From: Pseudomonas weihenstephanensis
Lineage (GTDB): Bacteria > Pseudomonadota > Gammaproteobacteria > Pseudomonadales > Pseudomonadaceae
Assembly: GCF_001043055.1 (NCBI RefSeq)
Contig: NZ_JYLF01000003.1
Span: 62,001-126,000 of the forward strand
Length of the DNA stretch: 64,000 nt
Reading direction: 5' to 3'
Shown here: positions 10,610 through 22,461 of the stretch, piece after piece
Numbering within the stretch: the first letter of the stretch is position 1
Layout of the letters: each line of letters begins with the position of its first letter
The notes under the pieces: generated by a model
Seen by the model: the letters and a program-made list of their open reading frames with translations, nothing else
Told to the model about the DNA's origin: nothing
Databases searched by the model: none
Position numbers and translations under genes: made by a program

Positions 10610-11470
10610 TTAAACCGCGGCAGCGCCGCCGACGATTTCCGAGATCTCTTGGGTGATCGCAGCCTGACGCGCCTTGTTGTAGATCAGCTGCAAATCGCTG
10701 ATCAAATCACCGGCGTTATCAGTGGCGTTCTTCATTGCGATCATCCGCGCAGCTTGTTCAGCTGCACTGTTCTCGACCACCGCCTGGTACACCTGCGACT
10801 CCACGTAACGCACCATCAAGCCGTCAAGCAGCTCTTTGGCATCTGGTTCGTAGAGATAGTCCCAGTGGTGCTTGAGTTCTTGATCCGGGGTCGCCACCAG
10901 TGGAATCAGTTGTTCCACAGTAGGCTGTTGCGTCATGGTGTTGATGAACTTGTTGGATACCACGGAAAGGCGATCAATACGGCCTTCCAGGTAAGCATCC
11001 AGCATCACCTTAACGCTGCCGATCAAGTCATTGATCGACGGTTCTTCACCCAGATGGCTGATTGCAGCAACGACGTTACCGCCAAAGTTGCGGAAAAAAG
11101 CCGCACCTTTGCTGCCGACCACGCACAGATCAATCTCGACGCCGTTTTCGCGGTTTACCGCCATGTCCTTGACCAAAGCCTTGAACAGGTTGGTATTCAA
11201 ACCACCGCACAAACCACGGTCACTGCTCACAACCACATAACCCACACGCTTGACAGCACGGTCGATCATGAATGGGTGGCGGTATTCCGGGTTGGCGTTG
11301 GCCAAATGCCCAATAACCTGGCGGATGCGCTCCGCATAAGGACGGCTAGCAGCCATGCGCATTTGTGCCTTGCGCATTTTGCTTACCGCCACTTTTTCCA
11401 TGGCGCTGGTAATTTTTTGCGTGCTTTTGATGCTCGCAATCTTACTGCGAATCTCTTTTGCGCCTGCCAT
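10610..11470 (-). CDS. atpG: ATP synthase F1 subunit gamma
   Basis: A 286-residue central-stalk subunit with the conserved N-terminal coiled-coil helix [20 protein letters not shown], the middle DRGLCGGLN segment and a C-terminal helix with the [17 protein letters not shown] signature. It rotates within the alpha3beta3 hexamer. A 50-base gap with a strong hairpin separates it from atpA. Confidence 0.98.
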   Translation of the reverse strand: MAGAKEIRSKIASIKSTQKITSAMEKVAVSKMRKAQMRMAASRPYAERIRQVIGHLANANPEYRHPFMIDRAVKRVGYVVVSSDRGLCGGLNTNLFKALVKDMAVNRENGVEIDLCVVGSKGAAFFRNFGGNVVAAISHLGEEPSINDLIGSVKVMLDAYLEGRIDRLSVVSNKFINTMTQQPTVEQLIPLVATPDQELKHHWDYLYEPDAKELLDGLMVRYVESQVYQAVVENSAAEQAARMIAMKNATDNAGDLISDLQLIYNKARQAAITQEISEIVGGAAAV

Positions 11471-11491
11471 GTAACACCTATCAGGTTAGCA

Positions 11492-11515
11492 AGCGGGAGC
11501 CTTGCGGCTCCCGCT
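11492..11515 (-). other. Intercistronic hairpin between atpA and atpG
   Basis: A perfect 10-bp stem, AGCGGGAGCC and GGCTCCCGCT, with a TTGC loop and no T-run. It is placed in the middle of an operon whose later genes are essential, so it is more likely to shape mRNA processing or stability, and hence subunit ratios, than to terminate transcription. Confidence 0.6.
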
Positions 11516-11520
11516 GCGGC

Positions 11521-13065
11521 TTACCAGGTTTGGGTGGCCTTGAACTTCTCGATACCGGCTTTGATGCCAGCATCGATGTCGTCATTGAAGTCACCTTTAA
11601 CGTTGATCTTCGCCATCAATTCGGCGTGATCGCGGTTGAAGTAAGCAATCAGCGCTTGTTCAAAGCTACCGACCTTGGTGATTTCGACGTCAGTCAGGAA
11701 CCCACGCTCAGCGGCATACAGCGACAGCGCCATGTCAGCGATCGACATTGGTGCGTATTGCTTCTGCTTCATCAGCTCGGTAACGCGCTGACCATGCTCA
11801 AGTTGCTTGCGGGTCGCTTCGTCCAGGTCAGAAGCGAACTGGGCGAATGCCGCCAGTTCACGGTACTGAGCCAGAGCGGTACGGATACCACCGGACAGCT
11901 TCTTGATGATCTTGGTCTGAGCGGCACCACCCACACGGGATACCGAAACACCGGCGTTCACAGCAGGACGGATCCCGGAGTTGAACATGGCCGATTCCAG
12001 GAAGATCTGACCGTCAGTGATGGAAATCACGTTGGTCGGAACGAACGCAGAAACGTCGCCAGCCTGGGTTTCGATGATCGGCAGTGCGGTCAGGGAACCG
12101 GTTTTGCCGGTCACTGCGCCGTTGGTGAACTTCTCTACGTACTCTTCGGAAACGCGGGATGCGCGCTCCAACAGACGGGAGTGGAGATAGAACACGTCGC
12201 CTGGGTAAGCTTCACGGCCTGGTGGACGGCGCAGCAGCAGGGAAATCTGGCGGTAAGCCACTGCTTGCTTGGACAGATCGTCATAAACGATCAGCGCGTC
12301 TTCACCGCGGTCGCGGAAGTATTCGCCCATGGTGCAACCGGAGTACGGTGCCAGGAACTGCAGCGCTGCGGATTCGGATGCACTGGCAGCTACGACGATG
12401 GTGTTAGCCAGCGCGCCGTTTTCTTCCAGCTTGCGAACCACGTTGGCGATGGTCGATTGCTTCTGACCGATCGCTACGTATACACAGAAAATGCCGCTGT
12501 CTTTCTGGTTGATGATCGCGTCGATCGCCAGAGCGGTTTTACCGATCTGACGGTCACCGATGATCAGCTCACGCTGGCCACGGCCGACAGGGATCATGGC
12601 ATCGACAGCCTTGTAGCCAGTCTGTACAGGCTGGTCTACCGACTTACGCCAGATCACGCCTGGAGCAACTTTCTCGACTGCATCAGTCTCGGTGTTGTTC
12701 AGCGGACCTTTGCCGTCAACGGGGTTACCCAGTGCGTCGACAACGCGACCCAGCAGTTCCTTACCAACAGGAACTTCCAGGATACGGCCGGTGCACTTGG
12801 CGCTCATGCCTTCAGCCAGAGTCGTGTAAGCGCCCAAAACTACGGCACCTACAGAGTCTTGCTCAAGGTTAAGCGCCATACCGAAGACGCTGCCCGGAAA
12901 CTCGATCATTTCGCCGTACATTACGTCGGCCAGACCGTGAATCCGCACAATGCCGTCAGATACGCTGACGACAGTGCCTTCGTTGCGGGCTTGAGAGGTC
13001 ACATCGAGTTTTTCGATGCGGCCCTTGATAATTTCACTTATTTCGGAAGGATTGAGTTGCTGCAT
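11521..13065 (-). CDS. atpA: ATP synthase F1 subunit alpha
   Basis: A 514-residue regulatory and nucleotide-binding subunit. The Walker A loop GDRQIGKT lies at 170-177, and the conserved [24 protein letters not shown] region appears here as [19 protein letters not shown]. The C-terminal helical domain is complete. It lies 21 bases after atpH. Confidence 0.98.
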   Translation of the reverse strand: MQQLNPSEISEIIKGRIEKLDVTSQARNEGTVVSVSDGIVRIHGLADVMYGEMIEFPGSVFGMALNLEQDSVGAVVLGAYTTLAEGMSAKCTGRILEVPVGKELLGRVVDALGNPVDGKGPLNNTETDAVEKVAPGVIWRKSVDQPVQTGYKAVDAMIPVGRGQRELIIGDRQIGKTALAIDAIINQKDSGIFCVYVAIGQKQSTIANVVRKLEENGALANTIVVAASASESAALQFLAPYSGCTMGEYFRDRGEDALIVYDDLSKQAVAYRQISLLLRRPPGREAYPGDVFYLHSRLLERASRVSEEYVEKFTNGAVTGKTGSLTALPIIETQAGDVSAFVPTNVISITDGQIFLESAMFNSGIRPAVNAGVSVSRVGGAAQTKIIKKLSGGIRTALAQYRELAAFAQFASDLDEATRKQLEHGQRVTELMKQKQYAPMSIADMALSLYAAERGFLTDVEITKVGSFEQALIAYFNRDHAELMAKINVKGDFNDDIDAGIKAGIEKFKATQTW

Positions 13066-13086
13066 TGCTCTGCTGCCCCTTCAAAC

Positions 13087-13623
13087 TCAAGATTTCAATG
13101 CTTCGGCAAGGTTTGCGAGTTTCCCGCGAACCGAGCCATCGATAACCAGGTCGCCGGCGCGGATGATGACACCACCTATCAGGCTGGCATCCTCCGCAAC
13201 TTGCAGGCGCACTTCCCGGTTGAGTCGTGCACTGAGAACCTTGGCGAGTTTGTCTTGCTGTTCTTGGTTCAATGCAAAAGCACTGGTCACTTCAACGTCT
13301 ACCGATTTCTCTTGTTCGGCCTTGTACAGGTCAAACAGAGCGGCGATCTCCGGCAATAGCGGGAGACGGTCGTTTTCGGCAACGACATTGATGAAGTTCT
13401 GTGCTTCTACAGTGAACTTGTCACCGCACACATCAATAAATGTGGCGGCCTTTTCTGCGCTCGTCAGTCGCGGGGCCTTGAGCACGCGCTGCATAGTGTC
13501 GTCTTGCGACACTGCTGCAGCCAGGCCGAGCATGGCTGACCAAGAGGCCAGTTGCTGGTGGGCCTGGGCGTGCTCGAAGGCTGCCTTAGCGTAAGGTCGG
13601 GCCAACGTGGTCAATTCTGCCAT
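13087..13623 (-). CDS. atpH: ATP synthase F1 subunit delta
   Basis: A 178-residue peripheral-stalk subunit that joins the top of F1 to the b dimer. It starts [19 protein letters not shown], the conserved first helix, and contains the signature region [19 protein letters not shown] near residue 110. The spacing to atpF is 12 bases, so translation is probably coupled. Confidence 0.97.
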   Translation of the reverse strand: MAELTTLARPYAKAAFEHAQAHQQLASWSAMLGLAAAVSQDDTMQRVLKAPRLTSAEKAATFIDVCGDKFTVEAQNFINVVAENDRLPLLPEIAALFDLYKAEQEKSVDVEVTSAFALNQEQQDKLAKVLSARLNREVRLQVAEDASLIGGVIIRAGDLVIDGSVRGKLANLAEALKS

Positions 13624-13635
13624 GATCGCCCTCGC

Positions 13636-14106
13636 TTAAATTTCAGCAGCCAGTTTATTAACCAGCTCCGCGTGCGCGTTTTGATCGATTGTGGCACCCA
13701 GGATCTTCTCTGCGCCTTCAACAGCCAAGCCACCCAATTGGGTACGCAGGGCGTCTTTGACGCTGTTCAGTTCCTGTTCGATCTCGGCCTGAGCCTGAGC
13801 CTTCACACGGTCAGCTTCAACGCGAGCCTGTTCACGGGCTTCGTCTACGATCTGAGTACCGCGTTTCTTGGCTTGCTCAATGATTTCAGCTGCTTGAGCC
13901 TTAGCTTCGCGCAGTTGTTGACCCGCTTTATCTTGGGCCAACTCCAGGTCGCGAGCTGCTCGGTTAGCAGCGTCCAGTCCAGCCGCAATCTTCTTCTGAC
14001 GTTCTTGCAATGCCGCGATGACCGGAGGCCACACGAACTTCATGCAAAACAGTACAAAAATGAAGAACGCAACGGACTGGCCAATCAGGGTTGCATTAAT
14101 GTTCAC
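13636..14106 (-). CDS. atpF: ATP synthase Fo subunit b
   Basis: A 156-residue subunit. One N-terminal membrane helix (about 5-25, [19 protein letters not shown]) is followed by a long charged alpha-helical coiled coil that forms the stator. The start codon is GTG at 14106, chosen because the family begins (M)NINATLIGQ and no ATG is available there. Confidence 0.96.
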   Translation of the reverse strand: MNINATLIGQSVAFFIFVLFCMKFVWPPVIAALQERQKKIAAGLDAANRAARDLELAQDKAGQQLREAKAQAAEIIEQAKKRGTQIVDEAREQARVEADRVKAQAQAEIEQELNSVKDALRTQLGGLAVEGAEKILGATIDQNAHAELVNKLAAEI

Positions 14107-14140
14107 GCCAACACCTCGCTCGTTCGTTGTCCATCACTCT

Positions 14141-14163
14141 AATCAACTCGACAATTCGAGTGA

Positions 14164-14165
<2 letters not shown>
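14141..14165 (-). other. Intercistronic hairpin between atpE and atpF
   Basis: Arms AATCAACTCGA and TCGAGTGATT (one bulged A) with a CAAT loop. It overlaps the end of atpE and lies before atpF. AtpE is needed in about ten copies per enzyme and b in two, so a 3' stabilising hairpin after atpE would fit. This role is inferred. Confidence 0.5.
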
Positions 14166-14436
<271 letters not shown>

Positions 14437-14541
14437 TTACGTCGTATGGTTTAGGTTTTTAGATTAAAGCGGTAAAACAAAATCATTTTGCGACGCCCTC
14501 CCACCGAAGCAGGAGGGGCACCAGACTCGCCGAAGCGGGCC

Positions 14542-15835
<1,294 letters not shown>

Positions 15836-15908
15836 CACATCTGCTCCTCAAAGGTCGGCTGCCAAAAGTGAAAACTTGGCATAATTTGTGCCGACAAAAT
15901 GCGCGCAG

Positions 15909-15937
15909 AGTATAGGGGCGCTTAATTCCCTATTCAA
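15909..15937 (-). promoter_or_regulatory. Sigma-70 promoter of the atp operon
   Basis: On the minus strand, TTGAAT (15932-15937), a 17-base spacer, and TATACT (15909-15914) match the -35 and -10 consensus well. Transcription would begin near 15902, about 65 bases before atpI. It is the only good promoter in the gap between parB and atpI. Confidence 0.65.
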
Positions 15938-15982
15938 CTGTCAGGTAGTGATTTCCGACTGCGCGCTACACGAGGAATTGTT

Positions 15983-16855
15983 TCAGCGGATGTGTGCAAG
16001 CACACCCTGAAGCTCATCCAGAGAATTGTAACCAATTACTAATTGGCCTTTTCCCTTTTTTCCGTGGCGGATTTGCACCGCAGAGCCTAGTCGTTCGGCC
16101 AGTCTTTGTTCGAGACGCGTGATATCCGGATCGGGTTTAACCGGTTCAACTGGGTCTTGTTTGCCGCTCAACCACTGGCGAACCAAGGCTTCGGTCTGAC
16201 GCACGGTCAGCCCGCGTGCGACAACGTGTCGCGCCCCTTCAACCTGCTGGTTTTCCGGCAAACCCAGCAAAGCCCGCGCGTGACCCATTTCCAGGTCGCC
16301 GTGGGAAAGCATGGTTTTGATCACTTCCGGCAACGAAATCAATCGCAACAGGTTAGCCACAGACACCCGGGACTTGCCCACGGCGTCAGCCACTTGCTGT
16401 TGGGTCAGCTGGAACTCTTGCTGCAAACGCTGCAAGGCAATGGCTTCTTCAATCGGATTGAGGTCTTCGCGCTGAATGTTTTCGATCAGCGCCATTGCGA
16501 TAGCGGTTTCGTCCGGCACATCGCGCACCATCGCCGGGATGGTGTCTTTGCCAGCTTGCTGGCTCGCGCGCCAGCGGCGTTCACCGGCGATGATTTCAAA
16601 GCGCTCGCCTGCAATGGGGCGTACCACGATGGGCTGCATCACACCTTGGGACTTGATGGAGTTAGCAAGCTCTTCAAGGGCTTGCGGGTCCATATCGCGG
16701 CGCGGCTGGTATTTGCCACGCTGGATCAGGTCCAGGGGCAAATGTTGCAGTTCGCTTTGATCAACCTTGACCGCTTGCTCCTCCAGCGAGCTGACCGTAG
16801 GGCCACTCAGGAGTGCATCCAGTCCGCGTCCGAGACCTCGTTTCTTGACGGCCAT
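15983..16855 (-). CDS. parB: Chromosome partitioning protein ParB
   Basis: A 290-residue parS-binding CTPase-type clamp protein. It begins MAVKKRGLGRGLDALLSG, typical of chromosomal ParB. The ParB/Srx domain has IIAGERRWRASQQAG near residues 89-103, followed by the KorB-like helix-turn-helix (QQQVADAVGKSRVSVANLLR) and a C-terminal dimerisation domain. It loads at parS, and a perfect parS site exists at 29230-29245. It lies 9 bases after parA. Confidence 0.97.
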   Translation of the reverse strand: MAVKKRGLGRGLDALLSGPTVSSLEEQAVKVDQSELQHLPLDLIQRGKYQPRRDMDPQALEELANSIKSQGVMQPIVVRPIAGERFEIIAGERRWRASQQAGKDTIPAMVRDVPDETAIAMALIENIQREDLNPIEEAIALQRLQQEFQLTQQQVADAVGKSRVSVANLLRLISLPEVIKTMLSHGDLEMGHARALLGLPENQQVEGARHVVARGLTVRQTEALVRQWLSGKQDPVEPVKPDPDITRLEQRLAERLGSAVQIRHGKKGKGQLVIGYNSLDELQGVLAHIR

Positions 16856-16864
16856 GGGATTTCC

Positions 16865-17656
16865 TTAAGTTGGCTGAACGGTGCGGGAGCTGCGACGTTG
16901 ACGACGAACCAACTCGCCCGCGAGGGCCAGGTAAGCAATCGCGCCACGGGAATTTTTGTCATACGCCAGCGCCGGCATGCCGTAGCTGGGCGCTTCGGCC
17001 AAACGGATGTTGCGTGGAATCACCGTGTCGTAAAGCTGCCCGCCAAAGTGCTCCTTGAGCTGCGCCGAAACGTCATTCATCAGGCTCAAGCGCGGATCGT
17101 ACATGGTCCGCAACAGGCCTTCGATCTTCAGGTTCGGGTTGAGCAGCTCAGCAATGCGTTTGATGTTATCCACAAGGTCACTCAACCCTTCCAGTGCAAA
17201 GTATTCGCACTGCATGGGGATGATGACGCCATCGGCGGCAACCAGCGCGTTCAAAGTCAGCATCGACAGTGAGGGCGGGCAATCGATCAGGATGTAATCG
17301 TAGCTCTCGCGAACCGGCGCCAGCGCTGTGCGCAGACGGCTTTCTTTCATCTGCATTTCAAGCAGCACGACTTCCGCTGCCGTGAGATCACGGTTTGCCG
17401 GCAGCAGCTGATAACCACCGTGTTCGGAGTAGTGCATGGCCTGGGCCAGGTCGCATTCTCCGATCAACAGGTCGTACACCGAGTTCTCGAGCGCGTGTTT
17501 ATCCACACCGCTACCCATGGTGGCGTTGCCTTGTGGATCGAGGTCGATCAGCAGCACCCGACGCTTGGTGGCGACCAGCGATGCTGCGAGGTTGATACAG
17601 GTGGTGGTCTTACCCACACCACCCTTTTGGTTCGCTATTGCGAATACCTTAGCCAT
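16865..17656 (-). CDS. parA: Chromosome partitioning ATPase ParA (Soj)
   Basis: A 263-residue deviant-Walker ATPase. It starts MAKVFAIANQKGGVGKTTT; the KGGVGKTT loop is at 11-18. The ATG at 17656 is chosen; a TTG further upstream would add six residues outside the family. Together with ParB it segregates the newly copied origin. Two exact DnaA boxes lie inside the gene (17166-17174 and 17499-17507). It lies 18 bases after rsmG, in one likely operon with parB. Confidence 0.97.
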   Translation of the reverse strand: MAKVFAIANQKGGVGKTTTCINLAASLVATKRRVLLIDLDPQGNATMGSGVDKHALENSVYDLLIGECDLAQAMHYSEHGGYQLLPANRDLTAAEVVLLEMQMKESRLRTALAPVRESYDYILIDCPPSLSMLTLNALVAADGVIIPMQCEYFALEGLSDLVDNIKRIAELLNPNLKIEGLLRTMYDPRLSLMNDVSAQLKEHFGGQLYDTVIPRNIRLAEAPSYGMPALAYDKNSRGAIAYLALAGELVRRQRRSSRTVQPT

Positions 17657-17674
17657 TCTTGCGTGCGTTCCCAA

Positions 17675-18319
17675 TCATGCCGTGCGGCGCAGTATCAGCA
17701 GATGGCGTTGGCCTTGGCAACCCGGAACGGTCAAGGCGTGTTCGCTATCGAGACGAAAATCAGTCGGCAATGCTACCAGCTCATCAGCAGGATGAACGCC
17801 CTTCATTGCCAACCAGCGCGTTTGGCTGTCGCCCAAGTGGCGCGTCCAGTTGGAGAAGTTCTCCATGCTGCTGAAGGCTCTGGACACAATTCCGTTAAAT
17901 GGCAACGCCGGTTGATATTCCTCAACGCGGCTGTGGATAACTTGCAAGTTGTCCAGTTTGAGTTCGAGTTTAACCTGGGTCAGAAAACGGGTTTTTTTAC
18001 CGTTACTGTCCAGACAGGTCACTTGCGACTCAGGAAACAGGATCGCCAGAGGGATGCCGGGCATGCCGCCACCACTGCCGACATCCAGCCAGCGGCCATT
18101 TTCGATAAATGGCATGACGCTGAGACTGTCGAGCAAATGACGCGACACCATTTCGTCCGGGTTACGCACAGCCGTAAGGTTGTAAGCCTTGTTCCATTTA
18201 ATCAACAGGGCCAGATAAGCCAGCAATTGCTGGTGCTGGATGTCGGTCAATTCGACACCCAGTTGACGTGCACCTGTGGATAACTCTTCGGCGTGTTGTG
18301 CAGTGACCAGCGAAATCAA
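17675..18319 (-). CDS. rsmG: 16S rRNA (guanine-527-N7)-methyltransferase
   Basis: A 214-residue AdoMet-dependent enzyme that methylates G527 of 16S rRNA (GidB). The AdoMet motif [13 protein letters not shown] is present near residue 76. The start is TTG at 18317-18319, overlapping the mnmG stop as TTGA, with GGAG eight bases upstream, so the two genes are translationally coupled. No in-frame ATG exists nearby. Two DnaA boxes (17932-17940, 18275-18283) lie within it. Confidence 0.95.
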   Translation of the reverse strand: MISLVTAQHAEELSTGARQLGVELTDIQHQQLLAYLALLIKWNKAYNLTAVRNPDEMVSRHLLDSLSVMPFIENGRWLDVGSGGGMPGIPLAILFPESQVTCLDSNGKKTRFLTQVKLELKLDNLQVIHSRVEEYQPALPFNGIVSRAFSSMENFSNWTRHLGDSQTRWLAMKGVHPADELVALPTDFRLDSEHALTVPGCQGQRHLLILRRTA

Positions 18320-20208
18320 GCGTTTTGCTCCAACGTGCGGCCTGCGCCGCGTTTTTTCAGATGAATCATCAACAGGGAAATGGCCGCCGGCGTGACGCCG
18401 GGGATCCGCGATGCCTGGCCCAAGGTCTCGGGGCGAGTTGCGCCCAGCTTGCTCTGGATCTCTTTCGACAGCCCGGAAATGACCGTGTAATCGATATCCA
18501 CAGGCAGTTTGGTATTTTCGCTTGCCCGCAAACGGGCAATTTCATCCTGCTGACGATCGATATAACCCGCATATTTGGTCTTGATTTCAACCTGCTCGGC
18601 GACCAACGGGTCTTCAGCGCCTTGCCCGGTCACTTCAACCAGACCGGCGTAGTCGATTTCGGGGCGGGTCAACAAATTCAGCAAATTGTACTCATGGGTC
18701 AAGGGCGTACCAAATTTGGCAGCAATTGCATCGCCTTGTTCCGTACCCGGTCGCACCCATGTGCTTTTCAATCGTTGTTCTTCCAGCGCAATACTTTCGC
18801 GCTTGGTGCAGAAGGCCGCCCAACGCGCGTCATCGACCAATCCGAGTTCACGACCTTTTTCGGTCAGACGCATATCGGCGTTGTCTTCACGAAGGATCAG
18901 CCGGTACTCGGCGCGGGAGGTGAACATCCGATACGGTTCTTGAGTACCCAGGGTAATCAAATCGTCGACCAACACCCCGATGTAGGCTTCATCGCGACGC
19001 GGGCACCAGCTCTCTTTGCCTTGTGAAAGCAAAGCCGCATTGGCGCCGGCCAGCAAACCTTGGGCACCCGCTTCTTCGTAACCGGTGGTGCCGTTGATTT
19101 GCCCGGCAAAGAACAAACCGCCAATGACTTTGGTTTCGAGGCTGTACTTCAGATCTCGCGGATCGAAGTAGTCGTACTCGATGGCATAACCAGGACGCAC
19201 GATATGGGCGTTTTCCATACCGCGAATCGATTGCACGATCTGGATTTGCACATCGAACGGCAGTGAAGTTGAAATCCCGTTCGGGTACAGCTCATGCGTG
19301 GTCAGGCCTTCCGGTTCGATAAAGACCTGATGGCTTTCTTTGTCTGCAAAGCGATGAATCTTGTCTTCAATCGATGGGCAGTAGCGTGGGCCAATTCCTT
19401 CAATCACGCCCGAATACATCGGCGAGCGGTCCAGGTTGGCGGCAATGATTTCGTGGGTGCGTGCGTTGGTATGGGTGATCCAGCAACTGACTTGCGCCGG
19501 GTGCTGTTCTTTGTTGCCCATGAACGACATGACAGGAATCGGGGTATCGCCAGGTTGCTCGGTCATCACAGAGAAATCCACCGAGCGACCGTCGATGCGC
19601 GGTGGCGTGCCGGTTTTCAAGCGACCTACTCGCAGCGGTAGTTCACGCAGGCGCTGGGCCAAGGCGATCGACGGTGGATCACCGGCCCGGCCGCCCGAGT
19701 AGTTCTGCATACCGATGTGGATAAGTCCACCGAGGAACGTGCCTGTGGTCAAAACCACGGCATCGGCCATGAAACGCAGGCCCATTTGGGTCACGACGCC
19801 TCGCACTTGATCCTGTTCGACGATCAGGTCATCAGCGGCTTGTTGAAATATCCACAGGTTGGGCTGGTTTTCCAGAATTTCACGCACAGCCGCCTTGTAG
19901 AGAATGCGGTCAGCCTGTGCACGGGTTGCGCGTACGGCGGGGCCTTTACGGCCATTGAGTACACGGAACTGAATACCGCCTTTATCGGTGGCTATCGCCA
20001 TCGCGCCACCAAGGGCGTCGATTTCTTTAACCAGATGGCTTTTACCAATCCCGCCAATCGCAGGATTGCAGCTCATTTGCCCGAGGGTTTCCACGTTGTG
20101 GGTCAACAGCAGGGTTTTTACGCCCATACGTGCTGAAGCAAGTGCAGCCTCGGTTCCGGCGTGACCGCCACCGATGACGATCACTGCAAAACGGGAAGGG
20201 AAATTCAC
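18316..20208 (-). CDS. mnmG: tRNA uridine-5-carboxymethylaminomethyl modification enzyme MnmG (GidA)
   Basis: A 630-residue FAD protein that works with MnmE to modify U34 of several tRNAs. The FAD motif GGGHAGTEA begins at residue 13. The frame is open further upstream, but the family begins (M)xFPSRFxVIVIGGG, which places the start at GTG 20206-20208, with GAGGTG five bases upstream. It contains an exact DnaA box at 19716-19724. It heads the mnmG-rsmG-parA-parB cluster. Confidence 0.96.
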   Translation of the reverse strand: MNFPSRFAVIVIGGGHAGTEAALASARMGVKTLLLTHNVETLGQMSCNPAIGGIGKSHLVKEIDALGGAMAIATDKGGIQFRVLNGRKGPAVRATRAQADRILYKAAVREILENQPNLWIFQQAADDLIVEQDQVRGVVTQMGLRFMADAVVLTTGTFLGGLIHIGMQNYSGGRAGDPPSIALAQRLRELPLRVGRLKTGTPPRIDGRSVDFSVMTEQPGDTPIPVMSFMGNKEQHPAQVSCWITHTNARTHEIIAANLDRSPMYSGVIEGIGPRYCPSIEDKIHRFADKESHQVFIEPEGLTTHELYPNGISTSLPFDVQIQIVQSIRGMENAHIVRPGYAIEYDYFDPRDLKYSLETKVIGGLFFAGQINGTTGYEEAGAQGLLAGANAALLSQGKESWCPRRDEAYIGVLVDDLITLGTQEPYRMFTSRAEYRLILREDNADMRLTEKGRELGLVDDARWAAFCTKRESIALEEQRLKSTWVRPGTEQGDAIAAKFGTPLTHEYNLLNLLTRPEIDYAGLVEVTGQGAEDPLVAEQVEIKTKYAGYIDRQQDEIARLRASENTKLPVDIDYTVISGLSKEIQSKLGATRPETLGQASRIPGVTPAAISLLMIHLKKRGAGRTLEQNA

Positions 20209-20897
20209 CACGCACCTCGTGCCTGTTACTAGGGGTTTTTTAGAGAGACCGCAAAGTATAGGGACTTCGCCCTTCTTAAAGAACCCTTTGCACAAAATTT
20301 AACCAGCTGTGGATAAGGGCAAGATAGATAAATAAATAGAGAAGAAATTTATAAAGCTTTGTTTTTATGTTTATTTCTACTGAGGCACATTTCTGTGGAT
20401 AGATTGCTACAGACCATATTTTACGTACTGTACAGAGATTCAAAAGTCTGTGGTCATGTGCCAATGAGGGGCGTGAATAAGTGCTTTAAGCCTGTGGGTA
20501 AAACAGGTGCTTATCCACAGGGGTGGTTATCTTCAGTTTTCAGGCCTACTTACCCACTGACCTGAAGGCCAGTTATGCACAGGGCTTATTCCAAAGAAAA
20601 AGACTGCACCGGCCAATAAACAGACAGGCGAAAGCCGCCTGAATGAAGGATTCATCAAGCGTTTAGTCGATCAGGAGGGAATTAAGGCGATGAATGGCAG
20701 GCCCGCATGCCGTCGGTGAAGATTCAGATTGAGGTCAAACCATCGGGCTGATGATGGACATTTACTCCAGAGATGCACTGATCTGCCCTTGTTGCAGGGG
20801 AATCAAGAACTGGCCGCAAGCTTCGCGGCGGCATCAATGGCGTATGGGACGAGTCACTCAGTAGGCACGTGGGTAACGGTAGCAAGATGATTGATAT
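20209..20897. other. Origin-like intergenic region between mnmG and mnmE
   Basis: Together with the following repeat this is about 800 bases without a credible gene. Exact DnaA boxes lie at 20308-20316 (TGTGGATAA), 20511-20519 (TTATCCACA) and 20573-20581 (TTATGCACA), with weaker ones at 20394-20402 and 20493-20501. A very AT-rich stretch runs from 20320 to 20390 and could act as an unwinding element. A possible mnmG -10 box (TATACT, minus strand) is at 20255-20260. From about 20600 to 20890 I see no reading frame or motif. Whether this region helps start replication is unknown. Confidence 0.6.
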
Positions 20898-21006
20898 CTG
20901 TAGCCGCTGATGCGATACACGGCTGCGATGGGTTGCGAAGCAGCACCGGCAATCTGAAGCCCTTCGGTCCTTTTCGCAGCCTCGCTACGCCTCTCAGCGG
21001 CTACAG
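20898..21006. repeat. REPIN-like palindromic repeat of 109 bp
   Basis: The ends are CTGTAGCCGCTGA and TCAGCGGCTACAG, exact inverted copies, with further internal complementarity (GGCTGCGATGGGTTGCGAAG against CTTCGGTCCTTTTCGCAGCC is partial). This matches the general form of Pseudomonas doublet REP elements, TGTAGCCGCTG...CAGCGGCTACA. It lies 7 bases past the mnmE stop and may also act as its 3' end structure. Confidence 0.8.
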
Positions 21007-21013
21007 TGCGTCG

Positions 21014-22381
21014 TTACTTACCGATACAGAAGCTGGAGAAAATCCGGCCCAGCAAATCATCGGAACTGAAGGCCCCGGTAATTTCGCCCAGTGAATGCTG
21101 TGCCTGGCGTAAATCTTCAGCCAACAACTCTCCAGCGCCCGCGAGGGTCAATTGCGCGCGACCGTGTTCAAGCGCCGCACTGGCATGACTCAAGGCCTCC
21201 AGATGGCGACGACGTGCGCTGAAGCTGCTCTCAGAGGTCTGTTCATAGCCCATGCAGGCTTTGAGGTGCTCACGCAGCAAGTCCAGGCCTGCGGTGGAGC
21301 GGGCGCTCAGGCTGATCGTGACATGGCCATCTGCGCTGACCTCCAGCGCTATATTTTCGCCGCTCAAGTCGGCCTTGTTACGGATCAAGGTTACTTTCGC
21401 AGGGTCAGGACGCTGCTCCAGAAATTCTGGCCACAGAGCAAACGGGTCTTCTGCTTCCGGTGCCGTTGCATCCACCACCAACAGCACACGGTCAGCTTCA
21501 CCAATGGCCTTGAGCGCCCGTTGCACACCGATTTTCTCGACATGATCGTCGGTATCACGCAAGCCCGCCGTGTCGACCACATGCAACGGCATGCCATCGA
21601 TGTGGATATGTTCGCGCAACACGTCGCGAGTGGTGCCTGCGATTTCAGTCACGATCGCCGCTTCACGTCCGGCCAACGCGTTGAGCAGGCTCGACTTGCC
21701 TGCATTTGGGCGCCCCGAAATAACCACCGTCATGCCATCGCGTAGCAAGGCACCTTGCCCCGCTTCGCGCTGAACGGTGGATAACTCTTCACGCACCTTG
21801 TCGAGCATGCCCAGCACATGGCCATCTGCTAAAAAGTCGATTTCTTCTTCCGGGAAATCAATCGCTGCTTCGACATAGATGCGTAAACCGATCAGTTGCT
21901 CGGTCAAGTTATGCACACGCTGTGAGAAAGCGCCCTGCAAGGAACGTAATGCGTTGCGCGCAGCCTGTGCAGAACTTGCTTCGATCAAGTCGGCAATGGC
22001 TTCGGCTTGAGCCAGATCGAGCTTGTCATTCAAAAATGCGCGTTCGCTGAATTCTCCCGGACGCGCCAGGCGGCAACCCAACTGGATGCAGCGCTGCAAC
22101 AACATATCCAGCACGATCGGGCCGCCGTGGCCTTGGAGTTCCAGTACGTCTTCGCCAGTAAACGAGTGGGGGCCGGGGAAATAAAGTGCGATGCCTTCGT
22201 CCAGCACCTCACGGTTTTCTCCGTAAAAAGGGCCGTAATGGGCGTAGCGCGGTTTCAACTCACGCTCACAAAACGCTTGGGCCGCAGCCCGGGCGAGTGG
22301 CCCGGAAACACGTACGATCCCCACACCACCTCGGCCTTGGGCGGTTGCTACTGCGGCAATGGTTTGTGCCGGAACACTCAT
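21014..22381 (-). CDS. mnmE: tRNA modification GTPase MnmE (TrmE)
   Basis: A 455-residue GTPase partner of MnmG. The N-terminal formyl-THF-binding domain begins [19 protein letters not shown]; the G domain has GRPNAGKS at 223-230 and DTAGLR; the C-terminus ends in the catalytic CIGK motif. The ATG at 22381 is chosen over upstream in-frame codons because it matches the family start and has GAGG upstream. It is separated from yidC by a terminator. Confidence 0.96.
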   Translation of the reverse strand: MSVPAQTIAAVATAQGRGGVGIVRVSGPLARAAAQAFCERELKPRYAHYGPFYGENREVLDEGIALYFPGPHSFTGEDVLELQGHGGPIVLDMLLQRCIQLGCRLARPGEFSERAFLNDKLDLAQAEAIADLIEASSAQAARNALRSLQGAFSQRVHNLTEQLIGLRIYVEAAIDFPEEEIDFLADGHVLGMLDKVREELSTVQREAGQGALLRDGMTVVISGRPNAGKSSLLNALAGREAAIVTEIAGTTRDVLREHIHIDGMPLHVVDTAGLRDTDDHVEKIGVQRALKAIGEADRVLLVVDATAPEAEDPFALWPEFLEQRPDPAKVTLIRNKADLSGENIALEVSADGHVTISLSARSTAGLDLLREHLKACMGYEQTSESSFSARRRHLEALSHASAALEHGRAQLTLAGAGELLAEDLRQAQHSLGEITGAFSSDDLLGRIFSSFCIGK

Positions 22382-22413
22382 AAAACAGGCCTCAAAACAA
22401 AAGTGACGGATAG

Positions 22414-22440
22414 CAAAACGCCCCACTAGGGGGCGTTTTG
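22414..22440 (-). terminator. Terminator of the rpmH-rnpA-yidD-yidC cluster
   Basis: An 11-bp stem, CAAAACGCCCC and GGGGCGTTTTG, with a 5-base loop, 22 bases past the yidC stop. It lies between yidC and mnmE, both on the minus strand. Confidence 0.75.
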
Positions 22441-22461
22441 AGTGGTGCGCATCAGAGTAAG

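Noticed and set aside
11458..13359. A 633-codon plus-strand frame across atpA and atpH
   Set aside because: Shadow of atpA; no ribosome binding site or recognisable motif.
20600..20890. A degraded gene or small RNA in the right half of the mnmG-mnmE gap
   Set aside because: No frame over about 30 codons with a start site, no promoter-terminator pair and no recognisable RNA fold was seen.
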